From NCBI RefSeq assembly GCF_024166365.1, contig NC_064830.1, positions 84,748,721-84,812,720 of the forward strand: DNA of 64,000 nucleotides. Direction: 5' to 3'. Made by a program: the position numbers and the translations under genes. Every line of letters starts with the position of its first letter. Within the stretch, counting starts at the first letter, position 1. This DNA comes from Elephas maximus indicus. Lineage: Eukaryota; Chordata; Mammalia; Proboscidea; Elephantidae. The notes beneath the pieces are model-generated. The model searched no databases and had not been told where the DNA came from. It saw only the letters and a program-made list of their open reading frames with translations. Positions 14,001 to 26,000 of the stretch are shown one piece after another.

Positions 14001-17000
14001 TCTGTTCTGTAGGGTTGCTATGAATTGGAATCGACTCGACGGCACTGGGTTTTTGTTTTGTTTGGTTTTGGTTTTAATAGTATAAAAGCCTAGATTGCCT
14101 TGAAGAGACTGTTGGTAGAATTACAGATGTCAAAAGCAATCCTGGTGAGGGCTCAGAAGGAAGTAGGGAGAGCTATGGAGAAAGTCTCTGTCATCTTAGA
14201 GAATATGTATGGTGCCAGCAACAACAGAATGTTGCTAGAAATGTGGGCGTTAAATGCGCTTCTGGTGAGGCTTTAAAAGAAGACGATGAATGTGTGATTA
14301 GACAATAGAAGAAGGGCCATATTTTTTTTTGCAGTGGCAAAAAACTCATCTGAATTATGTTCAGATATTTGGTGGAAGGTACAACTTGTAAGTGATGAAC
14401 TTGGATATCTGGCTGAGAAGATTTCTAAGCAAAATCTTAAAGGGGACACATGGTTTCGGAAAGAGATGAACTTAAAAATGAACTGTGCAAAATAAAGACA
14501 ACTTAAAGATTTGAAATATTTTGTTGTACCAACTAAGGACACATGTCCTAGAATGTTCACCAAGGACGTGGCTACACAATCTTTCGTTAAAGATCTAACA
14601 AACTACCATAGTGAAAACCCATCAGCCTAAACTGAAGGGGACAGAGAAAGAATGAAAGGAAAGAACACTGTCTGCTTCTCGGAATTGTACAGGCAGGAAA
14701 CAGGCCAAAGGAGCTACATCTGTTTTCCTCCAAGAAAAGAAAAGGACCATCTCTTGAGCAGCTCAGAGATCAGCAGAATTGTTGGAAGGAGCACGAGAAG
14801 CAGGGCCTTCTCAGTTTCAAAGGGTAGGGCAGAAGCCTAGGTTTCAAAGAGTCAGATCTTTGTCAGCTCAGTTCTGGAGTGTGGGGCTGCCATTAAGGTG
14901 TGCCGGGGGATGGGCCACTGCCCAAATCTGAGGGGACAAGGCTGCCGTGCACAAGGGACAGAAGAATGGGACCTGCAAGGCCAAGGGAGTGAGATCGCCA
15001 CTCAGGTAGACTAGGGGAATGGGGCCTACCAAAGCCAAGCGAGCAGAGTTGCCATCCCAGTGGGCCTGGAAGGCGGAGCTAAAGCCAGCGGACCTCCATC
15101 CAGAACCCAGAGGGCTTAGCCAACACTCAGAGATTGGAGGGCAGGGCCATTGCCCAGATGGCCTCAGAGAACAGAGGATTATTTTCAAGCCTTGAGAGCT
15201 AATGTAAATTATTCTACTGGGTTTGGGACTAAATTGGTTCACTGGGTTTGGCACTTACTTGGTGCCCATTATCCGTTCTTTCCCTCCGGTTTCTCCCATT
15301 TGTAATGTGAATGTATACCTTGTGCCTGTTGCTCCATTGTATTTTGGAAGCAGATAGCCTGTATTCTAGATTTCACAAGTTCTCAGATGAAGAGGAATTT
15401 TGTCCTGGGATAGAATACACCCAAAGTCTCACCCATATTTGATTTAGATGCTTCAGAATATGAGATTTGGGATTTGGAGTTGATTTAAGGCTTGTGCGAT
15501 GATGTGGTAGGGTTTTTCATGTGGCAAGGACATGAATTTGGGGAGGCCGAAGGGTGGAATATTTTGAATTGAATTGTGTCCCCCCAAAATATGTATTGTA
15601 AATCCTAATCTTTATGCCTGTGGTTATAATATCATTTGGGAATGGGTTATCAGGTTAATGAGGCAGGGTTAGTGTAGGGTATATCTTAAGTCAGCCTCTT
15701 GAGATACAAGAAATAAAACAAGCAAGCAAAGCAGAGATGGGGGAAGAGAGCGCTAAACCACATCAAGATTGCCCAGAATCAGAAGCTCAGAAGAGACAAG
15801 GGTCTTTCTCCAGAGCTGAGAAAGAAAGCCTTTCCCTGGAGTCGGCACCCTGAAATCAGACTTCTAGCTGCCTAAACTGTGAGAAAATTAATTTCTGTTT
15901 GTTAAAGCCACCCATTGGTGGTGTTCCTGTTCTAGCAGCACTGGACAGCCAAGACAGACAGCACAGTGAGCAGGTGGGGATGATGAAATTGCTACGCTTT
16001 GGAATGATACGGAAAAGATTTAGTGTTTTTCAGTATGACTTTAGTAAATACAGTTTGCAGATAAGAATGTTTTCCTAATCTGCCACCCCTACTCACTTCC
16101 TCAACTTCACTCCATCTATCAGTCATCATCCTGTGTTTTTGTGATTCATCTTAGAGCAGTCTGTTGTTACGCTGTTTTTAAATCAGAGACATTTCATAAT
16201 TGCTTCCAAACAGCATTAGGTTTAAATTGATGATTTTTTGCACACAACCTTATTTAAGAGCAGACCGCTTCATCTATATTATGTAAAAGTATTTCAAAAA
16301 TCAAAATTTGTGTTGGAAAAATTAACACCACCTGTGAACCCTAACTAATAACTAACGTCATTGCTTTTGAATGCTAAAACATAAACCCCATTGGTGCCAA
16401 ACACACAGCAAATACTGGGGAAAGATGGGAGCCCAGATATTTTAAATGAAACTTTCACCCCCTCCACTAACACCGCTGATAAGCAACTCAGACTCTTCTT
16501 CTGTTTCTTTTTTCTATCCTCTGTTCTCCTCTTTTTTTTTTTTCTTTTCTTTTCTCTCTTTTGGGCAGTGGGAGACTCCTCTTTCACAAATTGGGAACAA
16601 TGGGGCATAAGCAAATTGACACTTATTTCTGGAATCGTGGTGATGTCTATGGAGCAGCTGCAACACAAATAACACACCTAAGGTACCCTACTCCGTACAG
16701 CTGGGATTCTTTCCTTTTCAGCGTTGAGATAAACACACTCTGTTCCTAAATGAAATGAGAAAGGATTTCCCTAGGAATTCCTGCGTTCAACAGATTGGAC
16801 TGATTACAGAAAAGGGGGTATGGAGGCAGTGGTGACAAGTCTGAGAACGGCTTTTTTCTGGGGTGGTGTTTTGAAATATATTTAATGTCCAACATTTCTG
16901 CAAAACACATTTCTACAAAAGACTGAACAGGAATGTCTAATGAGGTGTTACTTCATGTTTTTGTAACACATTCTGATCATTTAAGTCCTTAATATTTTTT

Positions 17001-20000
17001 AATGACTATAAATAGATTGAAATTTCCTTAAAATAGCGAGTATAAGTAGAACACTGATTCTGAAGTCTTATTCTATCATTTATGTGGTAGTGATAAAATA
17101 TTTCCTTTGAACAGTCTTTCCTTAGCTGTATAATGTCAGTACTAATTGTAGTTTCTTATCTTGTGGCATTCAGTTAAGTAATACCTTCACAGGTTTTGGG
17201 GACTGTTGAAATGTGGGAGGGAATTTGTTTTCGCAAGGAACATAGTAGGATAGAGAAAATTGTGACTGAGGTGTTCTCGTGTCTAAGGTCAAATCCTGTC
17301 TCACTGCCACTTAAATATAACCTTGTGGCACTGAGTATGTTGCTTTACCTTTCTGGCCCTCAGTTCTTAGTTACGGATTAGATGATTCTAAGATCCTTTT
17401 AGCCGCGATTTGGGCATTTTTGTTGTTGTTGTTCCTTTATGCTACATTTGTTGAGGATTTTGTTTTGTGTCTTTTTGCTGTGGTTTTTGATGTTTGGGGG
17501 GAGGATGTTCATAACTTCTCCCTTATTTTGGAAGGTATGCTTGTCTGAACTAATTGGGCATTGCACTGAATTATATGTCCTATGTAATGGAACATGTAGC
17601 ATGTCTTGGGAATAACTTTGTCTTGTTAACTATGTTAAAATGCTTAAACCTTCTTTTACAGAGAAGCATATGCAATTGGGAAGAAAGAAAAGCCGCCTTT
17701 TTTACCAGAAGAGCCATCTTCTTCTTCAGAAGAAGATGACCCCATCCCAGATGAACTTTTGTGTCTCATTTGCAAAGATATTATGACTGATGCAGTTGTC
17801 ATTCCCTGCTGTGGAAACAGTTACTGTGACGAATGTAAGAAATCTTGGCCCTTCAAGTACACGTATTCTAGAATACTTGTATCTTCTTGGGAAGGCTTTT
17901 AGCAACATTGTATATTATAGTAATAAAATATGAAATGTTGATAATTGATGAGTGTTAATGAGCATTTAGTTGTGGGAAGTCTGCTTTGGTTGCTTGAGAG
18001 AGAGGGAGATAGACATATCTATCAAGATAGATGGAGTCCCTTTATCCTTTTAGATACTAGAATTGACTACCTCTTGTGCGTACCTTCATCAGGGTGACTG
18101 CTGAGGTTTTGTAAAATATAGAATTATTGTTTCTTATACATTTTAAATGGTATGCAGAAATATATAAGCCTTTTGGGCCTTATAGATTATGGGAATGTCT
18201 TTAAATGGTACTTAAATGCCTTTCCCTCTGTCTTATAGGGTCGCTATGAGTCGGAATCGACTCGACGGCACTGGGTTTGGTTTTGGTAAATGTCTTTCCG
18301 GATTGTGCATAATAGCTTATTCTAAATTTCTTAAGTATTATTGAGACTTGCTTCCTCTAAAAGTACTGTTCAACATTTGCCGTGTGGTTACTCATGACTT
18401 TTTTTTTTCCCTAATCACTTATATTGAAAAAAAAAAAAACAAACCTGTTGCCATCAAGTTGATTCTGACTCACGGCAACCCTGTAGGACAGAGTAGAACA
18501 CTGCATAGGATTTTCAAGGAGCAGCTGGTGGATTCGAACTGCTTGCTGACCTTTTGCTTAGCAGCCAAGCTCTTAACCACTATGCCACCAGGGCTCCAAT
18601 CACTATATTAGCACTTAGTTTTTTCCTGCTACTTATCCTAAGTTTACCTCTTCTTACCCAAAATAGTGTCATATCAAAATTTCAGTGCTCAATCCTGTTC
18701 TGACCTTTTTCAATTCTAAAGCCATTTCTGGAATATAAGTCTCCTTTATTTTCAGGCCTATTTAGTGAAGACTAAAGTCAGGAAGAGGTCACTTAGGACT
18801 GTTTCAGAGTGTGTCTTGGATTTAACAAATCACTTATTACTGGATTTTTACTACACTGAGCATAATCAGTGAATCTATGGTTTTGCTCCTACCTGCTATG
18901 CTATAGATGTCTCTGATTCCTTTGCCTGAAGAATGCATCTTCTTTTTTTTTAATGTCCTTTTCATATGATGCTTTTTTCCCCTACCTTAGCCATGTAAAG
19001 TTTTTGCCTCTCTTTCTAGGCCATCTCTTAATTCTTTTCTTTCTGTAAAACTTTATTAGTAGCTAAGCAGAGGGAATAGTATTTGGGAAAGGGTGCTTTT
19101 TCTCTCAGTGTAAATGCTTGTTGAAATGTATCCATGACTTCACTTTTAAGGCAGCAGAGGTTATAGAGAGAAGTTAGAGCAGAGGAGTGCTATGAGGTGA
19201 CGGATTTTAGCTGTGTAAGTTTCTGAATCCAAGAATAGAAATGATTGTGCTTGGAAAAGAGTCATGTAACTGAGCAGATGGAGGCCATCTTTTTAATTCA
19301 TTCTATAAATAATGAGTTCTTACTGTGCTTTTATTAATATTTAAAATCTTATCTTACTCAGGTATAAGAACAGCACTTCTGGAATCAGATGAACATACGT
19401 GTCCAACATGTCATCAGAATGATGTCTCTCCTGATGCTTTAATTGCCAATAAATTTTTACGACAGGTATCCTTTCTATTAAAAACAATTTTTTTTACTCT
19501 TTCAGTTTGTTTAACTGCTTGAGTTAATGCTCATTTAACTTTCCTGCATTTTAATGTTTGATTTCTGTAGGCCGTTAATAACTTCAAAAATGAGACTGGT
19601 TACACAAAAAGACTACGAAAACAGCTGCCTCCACCACCACCCCCAATACCACCTCCAAGACCACTTATTCAGCGGAACCTACAGCCTCTGATGAGATCTC
19701 CAATATCAAGACAGCAGGATCCTCTGATGATTCCAGTCACATCTTCGTCATCTCATCCACCTCCCTCTTTGTCTTCATTGGCTTCTAATCAGTCTCCCTT
19801 GGCTCCTCCTGGGCCTGGAAATTCATCTTCTGCCCCAGCTCCTGTTCCTGATATAACTGCAACAGTGTCCATATCAGTCCATTCAGAAAAATCAGATGGA
19901 CCTTTCCGGTGAGTATATGTATTTCTCACTGTTAGAGAACAAGTGAGATTGCTGATGTACTATTTTGATATTATACATTGCTTTAATAATTTTTTTAGTG

Positions 20001-23000
20001 TCTTGTAGTATGTGTCATTCTTGTGCACCAAATCGCTCCATAATGTGGGGTTACTTGTAAGAAACAGCTTAGTTTTATTGGAGGAAGAAACAAATGATAG
20101 TGATTCATTTGGCAAGTAATGATTGAGCATCACAAGGCCAAACATTGTACAAGTTGCCAGCAATCCCTGTTAAATGTTAAATGTTGAATGTTCTGTAGTT
20201 CAGAGAGAGAGTTCACCTGTGGACATAATGGTGGTAATTAGAAAAGGGTAGATTTGAGCAGAACAAAGAACAATTTGGATAGGTGGAGAAGAGAGCATGA
20301 AACATTGATAGAGTTAGAGAGGTCAGTAGTAATTGCTTTGGAACATAATTAGGTAGAAGGGTAGTAAAAATTCATTTAAATCTGCCCATTTCAGAAGTGA
20401 AAGGGACTTTTGACCATGTAGTTTAATGGCTCATAAATTTAAATCAATCAGCTTTTAAAAGTTAGATGCCAGGGACCTGTTCCAGACATATTGACAGAAA
20501 ATCTTTAAGGGTAGGACCTTTACCTGTGTATTTAATAATCCATCCCACTGATTTAGTTTAACATTTTATTTGATTGATAATGGGAATAAGACCCAGAGAG
20601 TTCAGTAGCTTACCCATGATTATCCCTTCGGTTTAGTGGTAGAGCTAGAACTACAATTTACTCCTGTCCTATATTTATTTTGCCCTTGTGTATTCTACAT
20701 TCTACACTTTGAGTTTTTAAGTTTTATTATTCATACAACCAATTTCTATCATGTCTACTATATATAACACTTTTTAAGGAGGTTCTTTCCGTTACTCTCC
20801 AAAGGTCCAATTCTCTTTCCTCAAAAGTTTTCATCATCTTTGATAACTTTCCTTAATGTAGGTGATACATAAACAGAGTTAGCAATAAGATGTTATTTTT
20901 TACTCTTACTCTGCCGTTTCTGATAGCCTTCTGATGTGTTGTAAATTACATTGTTTTCCAGGGACTCTGATAATAAAATCTTGCCAGCGGCAGCCCTTGC
21001 ATCAGAACATCCAAAGGGAACCTCTTCAATTGCAATTACTGCTCTTATGGAAGAGAAGGTAAATTTTACTGGCAGTTTAAATTGGCTGAGGTGCGGGGAT
21101 TGTTTACAATAAGGTTTTTGGTTTTTTATTTTGTTTTTTAACTATTCCTTTTTTTTAACCCGTTTTATTCATGTTTTTTCCCTCAAGGGTTACCAGGTGC
21201 CTGTACTTGGAACCCCGTCTTTGCTTGGACAGTCATTATTGCATGGACAATTGATCCCCACAACTGGTGAGTAAAATCATTTTGGTTTGGACCTTTTTCC
21301 TTTAGAAAGTAATTTTAGCTTTACTTAACATGCAATTTCACATTTCCCTACTGTTTTTTTTGTTTGTTTCCAAGGTCCAGTAAGAATAAATACCGCTCGT
21401 CCAGGTGGGGGTCGACCAGGTTGGGAACAGTAAGTATGTGTTTAAAGTAATCTTCAGATGGTTGCTTTCCAACTAGGTAATGGAAACTGCAAACTAGGCA
21501 ATGTGTTCCTGGATGTTTTGTGAACTCTTTTATATGCTAGGTTAACCTAGTTTGTATGTAAAATGTCACAAATTCAAGATCATATGAAGTATTATTTTCT
21601 TTATAATGAGTTAATTCTTTTCTAAAATATAAAATATAGATTCTTTTTATTTTCATGTCTGATAGGATCTTAACAGGCCCTCAGTTAATGAGTAACTAAG
21701 AATTATTTTTGACACTGAATCATTTTCCTAATACGTTAAAATTTTTCCTAACCTTAATTGGATCATCAAAATTTGAGTAAATAAATACATAATAAAGTCT
21801 ACCAAACACAAAATTTCTCCTTTGGAGCCCTGGTGGCGCAGTGTGTAAGAGCTTGGCTGCTAACCAAAAGGTTGACAAATCAAATCCGCTGGCTGTTCCT
21901 TGGAAACCATATGGGACAGTTTTCCTCTGTCCTATAATAGGGCTGCTATGAGAATCTACTCGACAGCAGTGGGTTTTGTGTTAATGAAATCTTACTACAT
22001 ATTAAAATCTGTAGGATTTTGTTTTCTGCCCTGAAACACAAAGAATCTATCTTTTTCTTCGTAATGAAATATTTCATGGCATTACAAATCATAAGATTTA
22101 TTATCGTTCTACTTATGCAATCATTTTTTGTTTCTATAACCCACTTAAAGATGGGTGTATAATCTAAAACTTTGATCTTTTTGCTTGAAAGATAACCAGA
22201 TTTCTCACAGAGAAAGATGTTAAATAAGCGGCTACAGAATACATCAGTGGAAAGAGCGTGGTATTTGAAGACAGGTAGACCTAGGTTTGAATCCCAGCTC
22301 CTCCATTTACTAGCTACGTGACAGGCATGCACTTTTAAAACACCTCAGCCTCCATTTCCTCACCTGTAGAAGTGGAATGGTGCCACCTACCTTCATAGTG
22401 CCCAACAGAGAAAAGGACTCTTAGTCTTTCCTATAACAGTGACTTTACAGCTTAACTTATAGAATGCTATTTAAATATTCTATATTGAGGTTTAATTATT
22501 ATTAATCAGAAAAATAGTTAAGTGCAGTACTTGCTCAGATTTCTCTCTGGACCAAATTTAAGAATCAGGGGTGGGAAAAAGTTTTCTGAATAGTTAAAGG
22601 TCATGTATTATACCTATAGAGAAGTACTCAGACCCAATTTTATCTTTTTTTCCACATAGTTCCAATAAACTTGGATATCTGGTATCTCCGCCACAGCAAA
22701 TTAGAAGGGGGGAGAGGAGCTGCTACAGGTAGGCATGCTGAAAATCTTGAAAAACAATAATCTCAAGTGATCGAATGGGAAACGAATTTGCTCTGTAAAT
22801 TTTTACCTAATGAACAATAAAAAAATTAAAGAAAAACAATAATCTGATGAACATATAGAAAAATATAACCCAAAGAACCTAAAGAGCAGCAGTGATGCAG
22901 GGAGGAAGGTCAGCTGGTTTATGCTTATTTCACTTAATTCCTCAGGAGTTGTCTTTAAGAGGTCTCTAAAAAAGAAACTAAGTTTATTATTTTAAATGAT

Positions 23001-26000
23001 GGTGTTTAAGGTTGTATCTTTTTATCTCCATTCCAATGACTTCCTTTTTTATTAGCACACAGCAGAGAAATAGTTCTGGGGGTAAAAGGAAGTCATTAAG
23101 GCCCAGACAGTATTTAAGATCTTAAATTAATCATAACGAGAGTAAACAAGCTGAAGTGTGAAGAAGAGTTACATTTATTTCTCTTCTAGACTCAATTGTC
23201 CCAGTCTTCACACACGTTCTCTTCCCCAGAAGAAAAGACCAGGAGATTGTTGTTGGAAGCTCTTGCTTTGGACAGGCACAGGCCATGTTAACCTAAGAAG
23301 TAATCCATAGAAGTACATGTAGCATTCAGGTGAAAGCGTATTTATTAAACTTTCTAGGTCACAGTCACCACCAGGGAAAAGGAACCTCCAAATTAACTTC
23401 ATAACAAGAATGTTAAGCTCATCTTCTAGCTTTCCATTGAGAATTGCCAAGCTTATCAAAGTGAACAGCTACTTTATCAGTAGATCACATGTTAACAGAA
23501 AGTAGTGTTTACTATGTCATGGCTCCCTGATTGAAAAGAACCTTAAAAATCTAAGCCCCTGCTTCTGCTCTTGTATACCAGTTACCTATCCAGGCAGTCC
23601 CCAGGTTATGAACATTGGACTTACATACAACCTGTAGTTATGAACCAACCCCGTAAAGCCTATTATATGAAAAATTTGAGGTACGTGCAATGGTTTGTAA
23701 TAACAAATGGGTGCTGCTTTGCAATGAGCATCAAAACATTATTACTACTGTATTAATACATTAAAGATGTTTAGTGTATCTGGAAGTGTTTCTTTAATGT
23801 TCTTTATGCATAGAAAGGTACACTGTATACTCTATAGTAAGACAAACATTTGCCTAAATGATGTTAGATAGGAACTGCACCTAACTATTCTGACTTATGT
23901 ACAAATTTGACTTAAAGACAGACTTAGGAACCGAACTCTTTCATAATCTGGGAACTGCCTGTAATTTAAAGAACGCTTTAACTCAGGAGAAAGAAGCTCC
24001 CTGTTTCTTTGAAAAGGCACGATTCAGAAACTTTGACCAGCAGTGTTATTTGTACTTAACTCTTTGAGAGAAAACATTGAGATTTTCAGGCGTTAATTAC
24101 AAAACTAACGTTCTACTTTGAAGGGTCTTTGTCGACTCCCTCCCTCAAAAAGGAGGTACAGGATGTGGTTTTTCTTCATTTAGAGTTTTGATCTTGGCAG
24201 GCATATTTTGGGAGAACCAATTCACAGAAGCATTTAACCTGTCAGCTCCTTTAAGAGACAGATTAGGTGGTAGGTAATTGTGGAGTGATAATAAATCTGA
24301 ATTTCACAAAAAAAGCACTTTGTAAATACGGCATCCCCATATAGAGAAGGTCCTGTAAACTTGGATCGCTTGGTTCCTAAGTGGCCTTACACATGATTGC
24401 TTTGTTTTGGAGTTAGTTTTACAGAAAGACGGTATTAGTGTTCCTGTACTTGAAAGGTTGATTCTGCTCCATTGTTTGTAAATTTGAAAATAATTATGAG
24501 TAGAAAAGACAAGCTTATTCATTTCAGATTATTTTAGTTTGAAGGAATAACATCTTGGAATTTATTTCTCCAGAAGTATAAACCGTGGACGACACCACAG
24601 CGAGAGATCACAGAGGACTCAAGGCCCATCACTACCAGCAACTCCAGTTTTTGTGCCTGTCCCACCACCACCCCTGTATCCACCTCCTCCCCATACACTT
24701 CCTCTCCCTGCAGGTGTTCCTCCACCACAGTTTTCTCCTCAGTTTCCTCCTGGCCAGCCACCACCTGCTGGGTATAGTGTCCCTCCTCCAGGGTTTCCTC
24801 CAGCTCCTGCCAATTTATCAACACCCTGGGTATCATCAGGAGTGCAGACAGCTCATTCAAATACCATCCCAACAACACAGGCACCACCTTTGTCCAGGGA
24901 AGAATTCTATAGAGAGCAACGACGACTGAAAGAAGAGTAAGTATTTTAATTTGAAATTATTTTACACTTTGTCATTCTTTGACGTAACATTAAATAGGTA
25001 TCTTTGGAACCTTTTCCAGTATTTCCAGTTAGTACAAGAAAAATCACCTAAAAATTAAACCAAAGCCATACAAGCAATGTCCTCAGGGATTCCTAGTTAC
25101 TTATAGTTTTAAAGTAGAAAACTAATGGCAATTTCATTCATTTCATTCATGATCTAATTACATTTGTCTTGTTAGTTTTCTTAAATGATTTTTGTTAACT
25201 TTCACTCTTTAACTTTATTTTACTAGGGAAAAGAAAAAGTCCAAGCTAGATGAGTTTACAAATGATTTTGCTAAGGAATTGATGGAATACAAAAAGATTC
25301 AAAAGGAGCGTAGGCGCTCATTTTCCAGGTTAGTGTTTTGCAAGCCTTCACAACAGAATTACAAATGGGACTTTGAATATCCAGGAATTAACTATGGATA
25401 TAAACAACACTGCACCTATGGAATTTTTCTGATTCGGTCTAGGCTTACAGAAATGAAGATGTAGCTTATTTCCCAATATCTGTTCATTGAAATGTTCCTA
25501 TGTAAATTCTATTGTGTAGAACTAGCAGTTAGGGGGATTAAATTGCCCTTGTCCCTTAAAAGTTACTTAGAGTGTGAAATAATTGGGAAATGTCTGTGGA
25601 AGGAAAGAAATAGGGAATAGCCAAGGCATATTTCTGAGCACCCTTTTACAATAAGGCTACAGCTTCTTGCTGGAACATTAACCTGAATAATTATGAAGTA
25701 GTAATAGAATACAAATTGCTATATTGACAGAAAAACTGAATTACAAAAATTCCCTAAAAGTTTGTTTTAAAGACTTTAGTTTTTAAGCTTTCACTTGAAA
25801 TGTGCTTCCTTTCATAGCAATATAGGACAAAAAATTAAACAGATAGGAAGTGAAATTTAATTTTAATTGGTATTTTGTTTAATGTTAAGCAGTTCATATA
25901 ACTCTCATGGTACATTAATGCACTGCACTCTTAATTGTTAAGATTTCACTTTTATTTGGTGACAGAGTGATTGCCCTGATCTCTATGTACTTTATTCCAT

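Larger units (their letters stand above)
13143..15956 (+). mobile_element. MaLR-type endogenous LTR element, two LTRs, non-coding
   Basis: Two similar LTRs (13143-13523 and about 15562-15956) begin with tgttatggattgaatt-like sequence and end agcactagataactaagaca-like. Between them is internal sequence with no intact reading frame, interrupted by an RTE fragment and an AfroSINE. Flanking 5-mers gatag (13138-13142) and gacag (15957-15961) fit a 5-bp target duplication with one change. Old ERVL-MaLR-type relic in intron 7. Confidence 0.75.

Noticed and set aside
16345..16677. ORFs of about 90-110 residues on both strands near 16.5 kb
   Set aside because: They span a simple pyrimidine tract (poly-Lys/Phe translations), lie in intron 7 and have no homology signal.
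24534..24929. Overlapping antisense and alternate-frame ORFs over exon 15
   Set aside because: Created by proline-rich codon composition; the + frame matching RBBP6 explains the region.
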